The position numbers and the translations under genes were made by a program. Source: Aptenodytes patagonicus (lineage: Eukaryota; Chordata; Aves; Sphenisciformes; Spheniscidae). Taken from it: 64,000 nt of DNA. The stretch spans positions 13,668,501 to 13,732,500 of the forward strand of contig NC_134963.1 in NCBI RefSeq assembly GCF_965638725.1. Reading direction: 5' to 3'. Shown one piece after another: positions 41,600 to 55,949 of this stretch (position 1 is its first letter; every line of letters starts with the position of its first letter). The notes under the pieces were generated by a model. It worked only from the letters and a program-made list of their open reading frames with translations. It ran no database searches and was not told the DNA's origin.

Positions 41600-44500
41600 C
41601 TCTGATTTTAGGGTTGAATACGAACACCCAGTTGTGTGGTCCCTGAGGATCTGCAGCACTAAACTGGAGGAAGGTCCCCAAAGGAGCTCGTGGAGCCTCC
41701 AGCGCTTTCCCCCTCTGAAATACTGCGAAAACTCTTCAAGATTTAGGCTCGATCAATAAAAAACCACGGCTGTGAGGAAACTACTGCAGGAGTGAGATCT
41801 CCTTATCCGGGTTTGAGGTTGGCTCTGAACTGGAAGAGGCTGAACGTCATTGAGCTCCCCTGGGAGGGACCAGGGCAGGACTGAGACCTTTCATTCACCG
41901 CTGATCCCTCGTAGCCGCTAACAGCTCTGTGCAGCTCCTCGAGGCGACAGCAGTGGAAAAGTGCCTGGGCAGAGGGTCCTGGAGAAGCTGGGGAGATGCG
42001 TTGCTTGTGCTGCAGTGCCCAGCAGGATCTGGCCACCCCAAGGGTGAGGCTGGTTGCACGTGCTTTGTTGTGTCCAGGGAGGTTCTGCCCTTCGCTCTTC
42101 TACTTTGCTGCCCACAAGGAAAAGGGAAAATGAGGGAAGCAAATGGTCACTTCACTTGGGAGCAAGCAGAAAAGCACTCATGAAGGGCGAGACCGGAGCA
42201 GCATTTCCATGTGGGATGCTGCTTTCCAACGGCTGGATGAGAAGTTGATGTTGCGGCTCATGGGATGATGACCCTCCACCACATTGTGAGGCTGGTCTAG
42301 AAACAAGCAGGTTTTGGTGAGTTTAGGCTCACTGCACACGAGGCGACACCCTGAATGGAAAATCTGGGGAGGGTTGAGTGGATGGGAGAGGCCAGAGCCC
42401 CGAGATGAGCCAAAGTCAGCTCTACGCTGGACAGTTTGCTCTGGGGAGAAGGCATCTCTGCAGAGGCTCTTGCTGAAGGTCAGTCTGTAGGACAAGAGCC
42501 TCTGGCCATGGCCATGTGGCAGGACAGGGCTCTGGGTGCTCGGGTGCTGAGAGCATCATCGTGTCCTTGCAGAGCGCTGAGGGTTGCCTCCGCTTTTGTC
42601 TGACCCCATCCCTAAGCTGCCTGCTTGCTGGAGCGCAGAGGGGTTTGCGAATGCCATGCTGGGCAGAAGGGATTGGCAAGATGCTAAAACAAGAGTGCAA
42701 ATAGCGAACGATAATGCCTGGATCCAGCAGCTTCCCTGGGCTATGATTGCTCTGGGCAAGGCTCTGGGATCTTTTGCCCAGCATCTTCTGGAAGCTCATT
42801 TCTCCCTTCATCTAGTAAGGAGGGAGAAAAAAGGCAGCCTGCGGATTGTGAAAGAGCAGATGCTGTGTCCCAGCGCTGAGTTTTCCCTCTCACTTCCCCC
42901 CCTCCCCAAATAAGACACCGACATTGGTGTGCATTTATGGGATGTGAGACTGGGAGAGGGGTGAGATGGGGAGGACGGGTGCTTGTAGGAAGTCACTGTG
43001 CCCAGTCCAGGCATCCCACCTGCATCTCCCTGTGTTGGCAAAGTAGGATTACACTAAGTGGTGGCTCATGCTCAGACCTGCTTGACCCTAAGATGTAGCC
43101 AGGGCTTAGAAAGCAGCTCTGAATTATTTGCATTATTCCCAGCTGGCCCTGACTTAGAAATCCACATTTTTTAAAGAAAATGAGAATTCTTTTTTTTTTA
43201 GTCTTAACTCAGGACAAAGTCAAAATACGCAGTTCTTCACAGAGGAAAGGATTTTTCCCTTCAGACAGGGACTGAAATGGGCTGGAGCCACCTTGCCCAC
43301 AACCAGGAAAATCAGGGACTGCTCTGCTTTGGCTTGGGTATTTTATTTTGGTTTTGCCTTTAAAGCCCATTGACTGCATCCACGATCCTGGATATACCTG
43401 GATGGACATGCTAAGGTACGTGCGCGCCCGTGGGACACGCCAGCCTTGCAAGGCTAGAAGCTGGTTTTATCTCTTTACAAGCAGCAGGGGCTTTGGCGGG
43501 CAGAGCCACCCTGGCCAGCCTGAGCTCCAGCTTCTGGGGAGATGATTTGGAGGCATTTTTCTCTCTTGGGCAGGAGGGGAAGGAATAAGGCAGTGGTGCA
43601 GCAGAGACGATGAAGGCTGGGCAGCCCTTTCACTGCTCCAGGGTCTCAGACCACCTCTCTGACTCGGGCAGTCCTGAAGCACAAATACCTCCCCAAAATG
43701 AGACCCAAGCCACGAACTCAGGCATGGGGTCAGGCAGAGAGCTGCTCTGAGGTGTACAGCCCCGTCGCGCTACCAATTTTGTTTAGTTTGAATGTGAATC
43801 TAGCCAAAGCCTGCAAAAGTGGGTGGAGGGAGGAGAGAAAAGGGTGTTCAGGTTCTCCAGACAGAGATGCTGCCTTCCTCCTGTGGGCATTCCTGTTTCA
43901 AACCAAAGGCTGTGTGTGTGTGTATGTGCATGTGTGCTCTCCCAGCAACTCACTCCTAAACCCAGCTAAAATAGATTACAGCATAAGATTTAATGATTCA
44001 GCACTTCTGTTGCCACTGATTTACTGACTGATGCTCAACTTTTTTATCAGGCGAAGAACTGCTTGGCCATCAGGAGCTGCAGGCAGCTGCAGAAGGAATT
44101 AAATAATAATATCTTTTGGAGGTAAAAATGGACGGCTCGAATGCAGCAGCACCACCAGCCAGACAGCGAAGGAAAGGTCAGGATAGGAGCTCAAACATGA
44201 AAGAGGAGTCCCCATGTGCTTCTGTCGCCTGACAACAGTAAGGCAGACTTAACCCACATACATGCCAAGGTCTTTTGTGCATTTGTTTTATATTTCTCTC
44301 TTCGCCAGAATTGCCGATTATTTGATTCAAAAGTGATGCTTTGACTCTGTGTGAGGTCTGTGTGATGGGTAACCAAATCTCTACGTGGCACCTGAGAGCC
44401 CCAGTGGCAGTGAACCGAGGAGGGCAGAGCCCCCAGATATAGGTTTCCTGAGCCCCAGCCCTGCCCCGGGGTGCCCCACGCCAGCTTTGCCGGCTGGGGC

Positions 44501-47500
44501 TGTGTGGGAGCCCCCCACATTTTGTCCCCGAGCCCACCCAGGGGCAGTTCCCAGCAGAGGCTGCCTGGGGGAGAGGGGTCCCTGGCACCCCACACCCGTG
44601 GGTGGGATGGGGGGGGGTCCCAGCCACGCACACAAAGTCCCACCAGCACCAACATCAGCATCCGTTTTTTCCCCATCTAGCTCCAGGGTTTTGCCCCCTA
44701 GAGTCAGAGAGGGTTGCCCAGGACACAAAACCCAGGTCTCCAATCCAATCCCAAACCCACACCACCCGCATTATCTAGTTAGGCACCTTTTTTTTTTTTT
44801 GGCCAAAAGTCAAAGAAACAGCCACCTCTCCGAGCCCAGAGGCAAAAGTTTTTTCCCCTTAAGCTCATGATGCTGAAGTAGGGTTAGAAATAGCTGAACT
44901 TTATCCCTGCTCCTTACCATGAACCCCTCTTGGCTCTGGGACTCTTCTCCTCTCTCATTCCTACTAGCGTTGTCCCCTCAGCCCTGCTGCCCTGGGTTTG
45001 AAGAGGGATGTTTGCACAGCCCAGAGCATCAAGTTTCTTCTGGCCAGGAGGGTAGAGGACTTCAGCGAGCTGGAGCTGGGAGGGGACCCCCAGGGCAGCC
45101 CAACCACCCTGATGGTCCATGCGGCCGTGACACCAGCCCCGTGCGTGGGCAAGGACCTGCTCCATGTGCTCTGCGGTGAAAATCCCCCTCTACAGGTGAT
45201 AGGATTGCTGGCGATAAGCAGGCTGGGTGAGAAATGATTCAGATCAGGAGGAAATATTGCTGGGGATGCGTGGCTTTGCCAACTGGGGGGATGTGGATGC
45301 CGGGGAGAGCCGCTGCTCCGGCAAGACGACAGGCAGGGGAAGTTCTGCAGAGAGGTTTTGAACCGTCTGAAAACACACCAGCAGATGAAATGATGGGTGG
45401 GTGCTGGTGGCCGTCCTGGGCATCCTGCAGCGCCTGGCGTGTGCCCCGGCATGGCTGGCCAGGGTCTACTCTTTGAGCTGCCCCGGGAGAGTGCTGTTTG
45501 AACAAGTCTGGGGGAAAAAAAACAGGGGGGGGGGAAGAAAAGGGGAAAAAAAAAAAATGGCCTGAGTCCAAAGGCAAGAGCTCTCCAGAGACCGTGCAGA
45601 GCTGTTCTGCGATGGTGTCTGGAAACCACGAGGAACGTGAAGCGGAAACCAATGAACCACAGTGAGCATGCTGGAAATGAGGCCTAATTGATGGACAAAA
45701 ACAGGAGCAGATGGGCAACCCTGCCTACCACCCCTTTCCAGGGGTCTAATTTGCCACTGAAGCCAGGAGAACGCCCATCCCTGAATAACCGAGCGTTGCC
45801 GCTGCGGATGGGGGGTCGCCTTGTCCTGGCATGCTGCTGGAGGAGACCCCGGGGTTGTCTGTGCGGAGGGGGAGCCAGCAGCATCCCACATCCCCTGCCC
45901 CTGTGGGGTAGTCAGGTATGTCCCCCTTCCCTCCGCCCGGCACAGCCATCCCCTGTGCTGGATGCAGCGGGACACTAACACACAGCAAAGCCCGTTGGGG
46001 TGGGGATGCTCTAGAGCTTTATTCTCGGGGCCAAATTCAGCGACTCAACTCTGGGACAGCCAGGTGGGGCATTACCAGGGCTCAGCAAGTTACCGCATCT
46101 CCGTAAGTGAGACTTGCTCTTTTGCTGAGAGCTTTGAGATTTGGACCTGTTCTTCTCTGCCATAAAAGACGTGAGTCAGGAAGGTTGTTTAAACAAGTCT
46201 GTCTTGCTTCACAGTCAGAGCTGGCTAAGACCCTATGTGTTATACTATGGGACCCTATGTATTACCTTAGGACAGGTGGCAAGCAGGTAAAACACAGCAA
46301 TCCCATCCCAAGGACCGCCCGATGCAGCCCTTGCACCTCTTTGGGGATGCTGACTCTGAAAGTCTGCGCCAGGTGCTTTGCCTTTGACCCCTGAAAGGTG
46401 GTGCAGGTCCACCTACCAGAGAAACCTTACGTCCCTCCAGCTCAGCCTTGCTCCGTGGAGGAAAAGCGGTGAGTTCCCTACGGCAACGCTTGCGGAGCTG
46501 GGGACCAAGCGATGCTTGTGGCTCTGACCCCAGCTGCAGCCCCAGCCGCCCCCGTGCATGGGGCCGCTCTTGAAGCAGGCACCGACCCCTGCCTCCTCCC
46601 GCTGTGGCCATGGGGAAGCTTAATGAGTTAATGCTGATTAAGTGCTTTCACATAATCAGATAAAGGTGTCATAAAAGTGCTTTACAGTGATGATGATGTG
46701 TTTTATGGTGAGGAGAAACTGATGATCCCAAATAAAAATCCAAATTAAACCAGGGGGGAAGTACAAAGGTGTCTTCAGATCTGGGGTGAACTTCACATTA
46801 AGGGCAAAAAACCATTCAAGCATTTGCAAAGTTTCCATCTCTCCTCAAACAGTGCCTCGTTTTGACCTCCTCCCTCCTCTCCAAGAGCCTTTCTGCTCGA
46901 GACCAAGATTAATTACCTCCCTCGCAGCCCTTTGGGCTTCCCCCATCTGATAACGTGTGAATAAGGCTGACAGGACCTGCTAAGGGTCTCACAGCTTTCT
47001 CCGCTCCCTGTCTTGCCTCTCGGAGCAACTGAGCTCCAGCGGCACGTCCGCAGGGTCATCGCATCCCTGCGCCTCCTCGCTGGTCCCCAGCCTCCTACCT
47101 TGGTCAACGCTTGACTTGTCAATCAACTTTCGGCATCCACGGAGGGGGAAACCATAGGGATGGTGCTCCTGCCTGCTCTCCATGCTGGGATAAGAGAGAA
47201 ATCAGCCCCAAAGCCTGAATCTGCTCATATCAACTGCACCGGCACCAGGTCCAGAGCATGCCAGCAAGACCCTAAATAAACCAGGTAACAGCGTTTTCCC
47301 CACTTCAAAAGCTGGCTTTGTCCAGGCTGTCAGAGACACCAAAGTTGAGGGACACATGTCAAGCTCTACAGCAATTAAAAGGGGCACCAGCCTTAATGTG
47401 CTCAGCTGAAAGCCCAGGTCCCCAGGTTGTACGCTGGAAATTGGCTCGTCATTTAGCGGCTGGTGCCAACTGGCTGCATCTGTCCAGCCTTGCGATAGCC

Positions 47501-50500
47501 TTTTCTTTCTTGCTCTTTTCCAACCACTTCTCTTGGCAAGTGCGCTGCCCGGGGAGGAGGCAGAGACATCTCGGACAACCTGCTCGCTCGACACGCTGGC
47601 TTGGGTTTATGGTCATGGCTGGGCGGTCCCTTCCCGGGGTGGCACAGGCGGGGCTGTTACTCCAGTACCTCTCCCTGCGCTCCCTTGGGAGCAAAGGCAC
47701 CTTCCCGGCTGATCCCTCTTGCCAAAATTATTAATAAAGTCAGTGGGATTTTGGTGAAGTAAAGAGTTATGTGGCGGTGAACCTAGTCCAGTCCAGCTCC
47801 TGGGGGTCTCTTTGAGCCCCATCTGTGAGATACCTGGCACAAGGGATTCCCAGATCCTGGCTCATTTTGGGTGGCTCACTGGGGAGATGATTTTTAATTT
47901 CTTTTTTACTCAAGCGACTAAACCAATTTTCTCCCTGCATCAACAAGGGTTTTTTCTTTTTCTCTAGAGCCAACTGAAACGTTTGGTTAAAAATAAAATA
48001 CCTGATACTATTTTTTTAACATATTTTTTCCTCCTTCATCAAAGCAAATGAAAGATCCAGATTTGTTTCACTTCAGTTAAAAACATCAAGATGAAATGAT
48101 CCAACTTTTCCAGCATGATATCTGTGTTACAAACGCATTTATTTAGGCAAGCTGGTTTGCCAAATTTGACGGGAATTTGTAGCTTTGAGCTGAATTTCCC
48201 AGTCACCCTGGGACAGCATTTTGAAGAATGATGGATTTGGCTAAATTTTTTTCCAGGCTGGAGTCCACTGGATCTTCAACCCAAGCGATGGGACAGCATC
48301 CCAGAGGTATTAGCTTTCATCCTACAAACACGGTGCTACAGAGTAAGCCGAAGGAGAAGCTGAAGACTTCAGTCAGGTTTGCCTTGGAGAAGGTGAAGGT
48401 CGGTGATCCGCAGAGGTCTCTCACAAGCTCACCTCCCTATGAGCTGATGACAAAATCATTTCCTCATGAGATCAGTTGATGCCACATGGCCAAGCCCAGC
48501 ATGGTCCTCTTTGACAGTCCAGCATGTCCAGGTTCCCGGCCGGGTACGAGTCCGAAATCCTGCTCCAGGCTGGGGGTTTAGCAGCTCTGGCAGGGCTTGC
48601 TCTGCTGCCAAGCTGCACCTGAGAAACCTCAGCCTGGTGGAGGTCGCAGAGGGGGGGACTTCAGGCCTGAGATGGGGAGAAGGGGATGCAGGTGATAGAA
48701 GAGCTCTTCGCCACTGTGAGCCCCAGGTTTCGCCTGGTGCTTGCAAAGCTCTGCCGTGTAAGTCCCATCTCTGCTTTGGCGCTAATGCAAATCCACCTGG
48801 AGTGAGGCACGAGGCAGGATTTGGGATCCTGGCACAGGCAGCGCCTTGTCACGTCTCCGGCACTCCCTCGGGAACGTCGACGTGGGAGGCAGGAGACTTG
48901 GGCTGACTCTGCTGCTTTCGTTGGCAGAAAACAAGAAACTTAGCACGGCGAAACAGCACTGGGAAGTGCTTTAAAACGCTGTTGAGGTGCTCCGGGGTGC
49001 TGTCAGGAGCAGGGACAAAAGAGAAGAGACTATTTTCCTCCCCCCGCTCCCCCCCCAGCTCTAGCCGCTATGCCCTTCAAACGTCCTTGACCCCTTGGCA
49101 GAGGAGGTCGGTCCCTCATCTGTACCGCTCACGACGAGCACCAAGTGACGGCTCCCCATGCATCACCCCAGCAGTCACGCTGGAGCTTGCGTGTCATTTC
49201 AATTCGTCTTTCTCCGAGCGCTCCCTGTCACCAGCAGTGCTACGGGAGATGTGGGGGGAGAAGGGGAGGCAGAGGCAGATGGAGCCAGGGAAAGACAGGC
49301 AGAGAAAGAGAGACCGCGGAAGGGTAAGGGGGAGAGAGACAGGGTGAGGGAGGTAGAGCCACCCAGGCTCTATTTATTGAGGGTTTCTTCTTCCTTTATT
49401 GGGAAGTTCCACCAGCCATGTCCCAGTGGCAGCTGCTGGCCAGGGAGGGATGGAGGTGCCCACCCCTCGTTCCGAAGCGGGGAACAGCAGGACAGCAAGC
49501 AGGCAGAGCATCTCAGGGATGTGTTATGAGGTCCCTCCAAACACCATAAAGCTCGTGATTTCTTTTACTTTGAGGCAGTGGCAGAGGAAGAGTCGTGGTC
49601 CCCTTAGGAGCGCAGCCCACCAACATCGGGTCTGCTCGGTAGGTCGGGGAGTTGCAGCACGGAGGGGAAACCCAACTTTGCACCTTTTTATGTTGATTTG
49701 AATTGAGAGTCATGGCTCGATTTCTGTCTCCTGGCATCCAACCACAGCAAATGGGGTGACAGTTGGGGGGCAGACCCTGGTGAACCCGTGGTGGCATCAG
49801 ACCTGGCACGATCTCTGGGATGCCCGTTTGACACCCGGGGAGGAACAGCCGCCTCCTGCTTCTCAGCTGCTCTTTGGGAACAGGCGGGACGGGAGGATAC
49901 GGGGCTGAGCTGCGCGATCCCTATCCCTTGGATAGGGACCACTTCTGTAACAAATAGCCTCACTCGGCGCCAGCTTTGGTCTTCTCCAAGGGAACTTGGC
50001 CGGTCTGCCGCCGGGGCCTGGCTGCCTTTGTGCCGCGCTGAGCACAGACTCGCATTTCATCTCCCACCCAGCTGGGCTGCCTATGTGGGCTGGGGGAGCG
50101 CTCCTCGGGGTCATGTTTGTTATGTTTCCAGGAAGCCCCTCCAGAAAAACATCCTTGAAACACAGAGGTTTCCCTTCTGCCAGCATACAAATGAACCCCA
50201 AACAGAGCCCACTTCAAAGTGTCCAGCTAATGAGCCGGTCTCTCCCCCCTCCCCGCCCCGGTTTCAGGAGGGCCCTAACGATGCTGCGGTATTACAAAGG
50301 CACCAGCTTTGCTTTTTGAGCCTGCTCAGCGGAAAAAAATAGAAGGAGAGGGGGCAGGGAGCAGCGGGAAGCAGGCACGCACATGCCAGCACAGGCGGCC
50401 ACGGGATGCTCCCCAGCACCCTGGTACCCCGGTACCTGCGCCGGGCAGTGGGGCAGCATGGCACGGAGGGGCTGAGCATGAAATGGGGCTGACGTTGCCC

Positions 50501-53500
50501 TTTGGTGCTGCTTCACAGCTTCAGTGGTGCAGACCCCCACCCCTGTACGGGGACCAAGGTGGTGGCGGTGGGGTGTGCAGGGCTGGGGGTCTTGACATTT
50601 TTGTTTTTTCCAGGGACAAGGAGGGGTGATGGGGGTAGGGAAGCAGATTAGATGGAGGGAGCACTGCTTGGACCGTCCCCTTGCATTGCAGCGGGCTTTT
50701 GTTCTCCTGAGCCAGTCTTTTCAACTTTGCTTGGAGCTGCTGGTGCTGGCTGCGGGGGATTCAGGGCTTTGGCACTAACCCTGCATCGTTAGCCCCCCCA
50801 GAGAGGGACCCCCCATCCCTTCCTGTTCCTCCTCTCTTCCCCTGGGGTTCAAATCTCAGTTCAACATAAAACCCCCGTAGAGTCCCCGGGGGGGTTGGCT
50901 GTGCTGGGACCAGCATCGCTCCCCAGGGTGGCTGCACCTCCCTCCCAGCAGGGCTTGGCCCTTGCGGTGGGTACCCCGGGGGGCTCGGGAAGCTCGCACA
51001 GCCCCAGGAGCTGGGGCTGCAAACACCGCCCTGAATCCCCAGCGCGAATCATCCGGCGAAAGCTGGCAGCAGGTGTGGGGATCAGCTAAGGGAAAACAAG
51101 AACCGCAGCGAGCGTTAGCTGCAAAGCCAAAATGAAGTGCTGAGTCGGGAAACACGGTTTGCGTTTTTTTGTCCCAAAGTATTTTGAGGAGGAAACAAAC
51201 CCAGGCATTTTCTTTGGCTTTGCTCAAAAGTGTTCTTCTGTTTCTGACTAGTGAAAAGTAGCATTTTTCTGATTTCACTCACAAAAAAAAGGGTGTTTTC
51301 CTACTTTCATTTTATCCGCAACGTTATTTTTGTCTGGCTGAGAAAGCATTTTCTGCCACAGAAATGTAAAGCAAAACTAAAAATAACTCCTTCCCGCTTG
51401 TGAGCCACAAATATTCACCATGCTCTGCAGTTCCCTGTTTCAGGTGGAAGTTTCTCCCATCCAGCAAGCAGAGAGGATGTTTTCCTCGGGACCGGCTTCC
51501 TGCGTGCACCCAGGATTGCCACCACTACTGGAGAAAGCTTTTCGCTTCAATCTCTTGATCTCAGAGGATTCCTACATCGAAGTTAAGTCATTTTCAGGGG
51601 AACACCCAACTCCCTGGCGCAGAGCTGACCCGTTATTTTAGGGCTGCCCTACCCCTAGCAACTCTTACTAGCCAGAGGAGAAAAAAAAATAATCCTGTTT
51701 ATGAGAAACTTAATGGTTTCACATCCTCCATGCTGGAGCCTATCAGATACTTCTATGAGAGAGAATTGCATGGATAATTTTGGATCAAGAGGATCAGAGG
51801 TTTCTCTGTACCCTCTCTTCCAGAGTCTTGCATCTCAAGAGCCTTCCTTGCAAACCTGCTCGTGCATACAGCTGCACTGCTGCAACACAAACGGTGGCAC
51901 GAACCGATGGTGTTGAGAACTTCACCTCCACATTTTCCAGTATGTCTCAATGTTTCCTTCTGCCCTTTACCCAAAGGATGCTCTGAAACCCAGGGCCTTG
52001 ATTTGCTGTAAATCAGTGCATGGTGCTCAGCCCCAGGCAGCCCCCAGAGCCCTGGGACGGGTTGGTGTCGAGCAGCAGCGCACGCAGAGAAGAGGAAACT
52101 CCTTCCTTCACGCCGCCAGCATCCCCCCATCTCCCCCATATAAATAAATAATCTGCAGTCTCAACGTATTTCCACCCCCGAGGGCTGGAGCAGTGATGAA
52201 TATGCCCAGCCAGGCTATTGTTCCACCGCTGGATAATAACAAATCTTCGATTTCTGGCTGGCCGTTAATGCCTTCGTTGATGTTCGGCTGTGTTTAGCCG
52301 GGCTGCGGGCATCCCTCCGGCAGCCCCCCGTGGCGGGGGCAGTCCCTGCGGGCGCGGGGGCAATGAATGGGAGCCGTCAGCCCCTTAGTGAAGTTGTCAA
52401 TACCGCTGATCAGCTCCGGCATTGATTTCCACCCCTTTCCTCCTTCTCCCTGCCCTCCCACCCGCTGCTGCTCGCTCCCCTCTGTATTTTTCTCTCTTGA
52501 TCAGGGAATAAATAAATAGGAGCAGCCGGCTCTGTTTGCCCAGAGGTGCCTGGGCTTCTGCTGTGCATCGGTTTGGGCGATTGCTGTGGCTCTCACAGTG
52601 TGCCATCAGCTCTAACTCTGGCCAGAGCTCGGTCAAAACCATCACCTCTCCTACCGACCGTGGCTGAGAGCCGAGCATCGCCCAGCCCCTCGCCCCGCAT
52701 CTCCCCTGGGTAGGCACCACGATGGGAGGAGGGGTCCTGGCATGGGACCAGTGGCACTGGGCTGGACCAGGGCAAGGAAGGCTTTCCTCTGGTTGACGCA
52801 TTCCGGGGCTCAGCCTCTGATCCCTGGGATGGGGCTTAACTTGAAACAGAGCCCCGGAGCGCGTCCAGGCTTGGAGGGCTGCTGGAAAGCAAGTTTGGTG
52901 GCCCTGTAGCTGCTGTCTGCATTCGGTGACGAAAAATGAGGAGCCGGGGTTGGAGACAAGCCCATGTCTCCCATCGCACCCCACCCCTGGGGAGAAAACA
53001 GAGGGGAAGGGGGAAGCCACCCCCCCTCCTCAGGGCAACATCCCCCCTCGCCAGCACCGGATCCGGGATGGATGTTCAGCGGCTATGAAGAGGAAAAAAC
53101 AAACAAACACCCAGACCCCCCCTCCTCATCCCCAACTGCCAATGGAGGCACAAAACCCTGCAGCAAAGGGCCCTCAAGTGAGTAATCTCTCCTTCATATG
53201 TGTCCCAGCATCCCTCCGCCATGCGCCGTCCTGGTAGCCACCACTTGAATTAGCACCAAAGGATTATGGGAGCCAGAGTCATTAATCTAGGTGACAAACA
53301 GGACTCTGAAGGAATATTTGCACCCCGAAATTGAAAAGATTAGGCCATATTTGTCAAGGATTGGTAGGCTTTATCGCCTCCAGAGCAGATGCTGTTAAAT
53401 ATTCATGAGCTGCATAAGTGGGAGAAGACCTCGCTAGGCCTGATGACTTTCAGAGAGAGGAGGGAAGGGAGGGGGGGACGAGGGCGGGGGGACACAGTGG

Positions 53501-55760
53501 CATCGACACGCAGTGGTGGTGCGGGTGGGGAAGAGGGACGCGGGGCTGCTCTCCGGAGCAGGGACGTGGCTGGCACCCAGGGGGAGGTGGCCAGGAAGGG
53601 GCGAGAGGTGGTGGGATGCCACCCGTCCCTCCGGACACGGGATGTTGGGTGCAGCTTATCCGCACTGGAAGCCCCTGCCCCCTGCACAGGCAGGTTTTGC
53701 CTTTCCTCCTCTGCAACGGGGAGCAGAGCCGGGCAGGTGGATTAAAGGCAGCTGCAAGCTCAGGGCAGGTCACTGTTGTCCCCCCAGCCAGCCCTGCCAC
53801 CAGCCCGGAGGTGGATAACGAAGGGTCTCCCAAAGGACCGGGCTATGAAGTGAGCTGGGCTTGGTGCTGCAGGACTTGTGGACCACCTGGCTGGGACACT
53901 GGATGTCCCCATACACATCCTCCAAGACAGAAACAGGTTGTGAGATGGAGATGGAGACATGCGCGGAGGGTGGGGAGTAAGGACTTCAACAGCAGTGGGA
54001 AGATGGAGAGGTGGGGAGAGGAGCTGGATGGGGAGATAGGGGGAAGAACAGGGAGGGGGTAGAGGAAAGCATCCTGGGGAAGGGAAATATCAGGAAAAGC
54101 AAGATGATGAAGAGAAGATGGAGGGATGGTCAGAACAAGACAAAAGAATAAAGAAGGAGGAGGAGGAGGAAAGAGAGTAAGTAGGAAAAAAAAATACAAT
54201 AAGTAGAAAAAATGTGCAGAGACATGACCTTCTTCACCTCCTAATCCTTAATTTCCCTCAAGTTTAAAAATTACCTTCCCGGGAGCTGGTGACTCCTGTT
54301 GCAGACCCCAGACTGGCTTACCCCGACTGGGGGACGGAGGGCTGGGGTCGGCAGATGTCCCCCTGGAAGGACCTCGGCTGCAGAGCAGGTCAGAGGTTCC
54401 CACAACACGTCCCTCCCACGTTAGCTGGAGTTTTCTAAAATGCAAAATAGCCTCCTGGGAAACAAATGTGGAGTTTCAGGTTTTCCTGAAGAGGCTGGAG
54501 ACACAAGAGCTGCTGTCTGGGTCTTTCCCCCCAGCTTTTGGCAAGGAGGTAGGCAGGAACACCAGAGCCACGCGGGAGGGCTGGGGGCTGAGATCTCCCC
54601 GTCCTCCCCAAGTTTCTCTCCGTATCTTTCACGCACACATGGTTGGGTTGGATCCAATTTGAACCAAAACTCAAAATCTCCAAAAAACAGGGAGAATTTC
54701 AGCAAACCAGAAAGCTTGATTTTCAGCCAGCTGTTTCCCCTCGTGTCAGTCAACTGATAAAGGGAAAAGCCAGGGCTGGCATTAGGAAAAGCATCGAGTA
54801 AGCTGCAAAACCAGCAGAAAAAGATTCCATTGCCAAGCTGGTGGGGTGACAGACACTTAATTTAGTGCAGCCCAGGGATTTTTTTTTAATGTTAGTGGAA
54901 AATCCTGATTCATCAAAACCCTGATTCTTTGAAAGAACAGGTCAGTCCCACCAACATCTTCGCTCAATTTAAAGAAAACCCAAACCAATAAAAGTGAATC
55001 AGATGAAACTTTGTACCTGACCTGTTCCGAAAGGGAAAATCGTTTGCTGATGGGCGACCACGGATTTAAATTGTTTGCTGCTCAGGAGGTGATGGGTGAC
55101 CATGGATTGGGCGCATCCGAACCCTTCTGCACATAGGTGCTGAGCACCCACCCCAACCCCTTTGCTGCGCAAAGCACCATTTCCCAGGATGCTGAGAACA
55201 GGCAGGGAAAAAAAAATGAGAGCGCTTGAAGATGCTGCATAATCCACTCCCCCAAATCCTCGTTTCCATCTCAACCTTCAAGAGATCTTCGTCAAGTTCT
55301 GGCTTCAGTCTGTGAGCGGGAGCCAGACTGCCTGGCTCTCCTCCCTCCCGCTCTTCCCCACGCTCCCCAGGCCCCCGCCAGCCTTTGCACAATTTAATGT
55401 CTTACAGCTCTGTCCCTATTTGACAAACAGGTGATTTTGCTAATGAGGAATAAATGAGATTCACAGGATGAGAGAAAGGGAACAGCAGCTGTCGTGAGCG
55501 CAGGATGTGCTGGCTTTATTAAAATAATATATGGCCACATGCTTAGTATTAGGACTCGCAGTTTGAGAACTCCCATCTCATCCCTCCTGGCTCCCCCCCA
55601 CCCTGGCTCCCCCCCTCCCGCCTCTCAGTCCTCAGCCCCTTCCCTGGAACAGTTTCCAATCAGCGAATTACTGGCTGGAGAGCCTGGACCATCCCAGGCC
55701 ATGCATATGAAATACATCGGCCTGCACAGCAGCCCTGGTGCGGCTGGAGCTGGGCTGGAA
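41600..55760. other. Gene-desert sequence, no gene
   Basis: No recognised coding exon. Small features are TG runs (43912-43935), a T-run (44788-44800), an A-rich tract (45515-45560), purine-rich stretches at 49240-49350 and 53935-54200, and AT-rich islands at 46605-46760, 52130-52420 and 53235-53415. Confidence 0.5.
53235..53415. promoter_or_regulatory. Candidate conserved regulatory island
   Basis: A complex AT-balanced block set between GC-rich and G-rich neighbours. It contains CATTAATC, AATATTTGCA, TTTATCGCC and TTAAATATTCATGAG motifs. It is not repetitive and not coding. The call is by composition only. Confidence 0.28.
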
Positions 55761-55767
55761 GGGAGGG

Positions 55768-55945
55768 TGTGTGTGTGTGTGTGTGTGTGCACGTGTGTGT
55801 GCACACATGTGCATGTGTGTGCACGTGTGTGTGTGTGCATGTGCACAGGGGAGGGGAGGGGAGGGGAGGGGAAGGGGAAAGAAAAGGGAAGGAGAGGGGA
55901 AGGGAAAGGGAAGAGGAAGGGAAAGAGAAAGGGAAAGGGAAGGAT
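55768..55945 (+). repeat. (TG)n joined to (GGGGA)n purine tract
   Basis: TG, CA and GC alternation at 55768-55847 passes directly into GGGGA pentamers (55849-55873) and then irregular G/A sequence to 55945. Confidence 0.9.
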
Positions 55946-55949
55946 TTTG

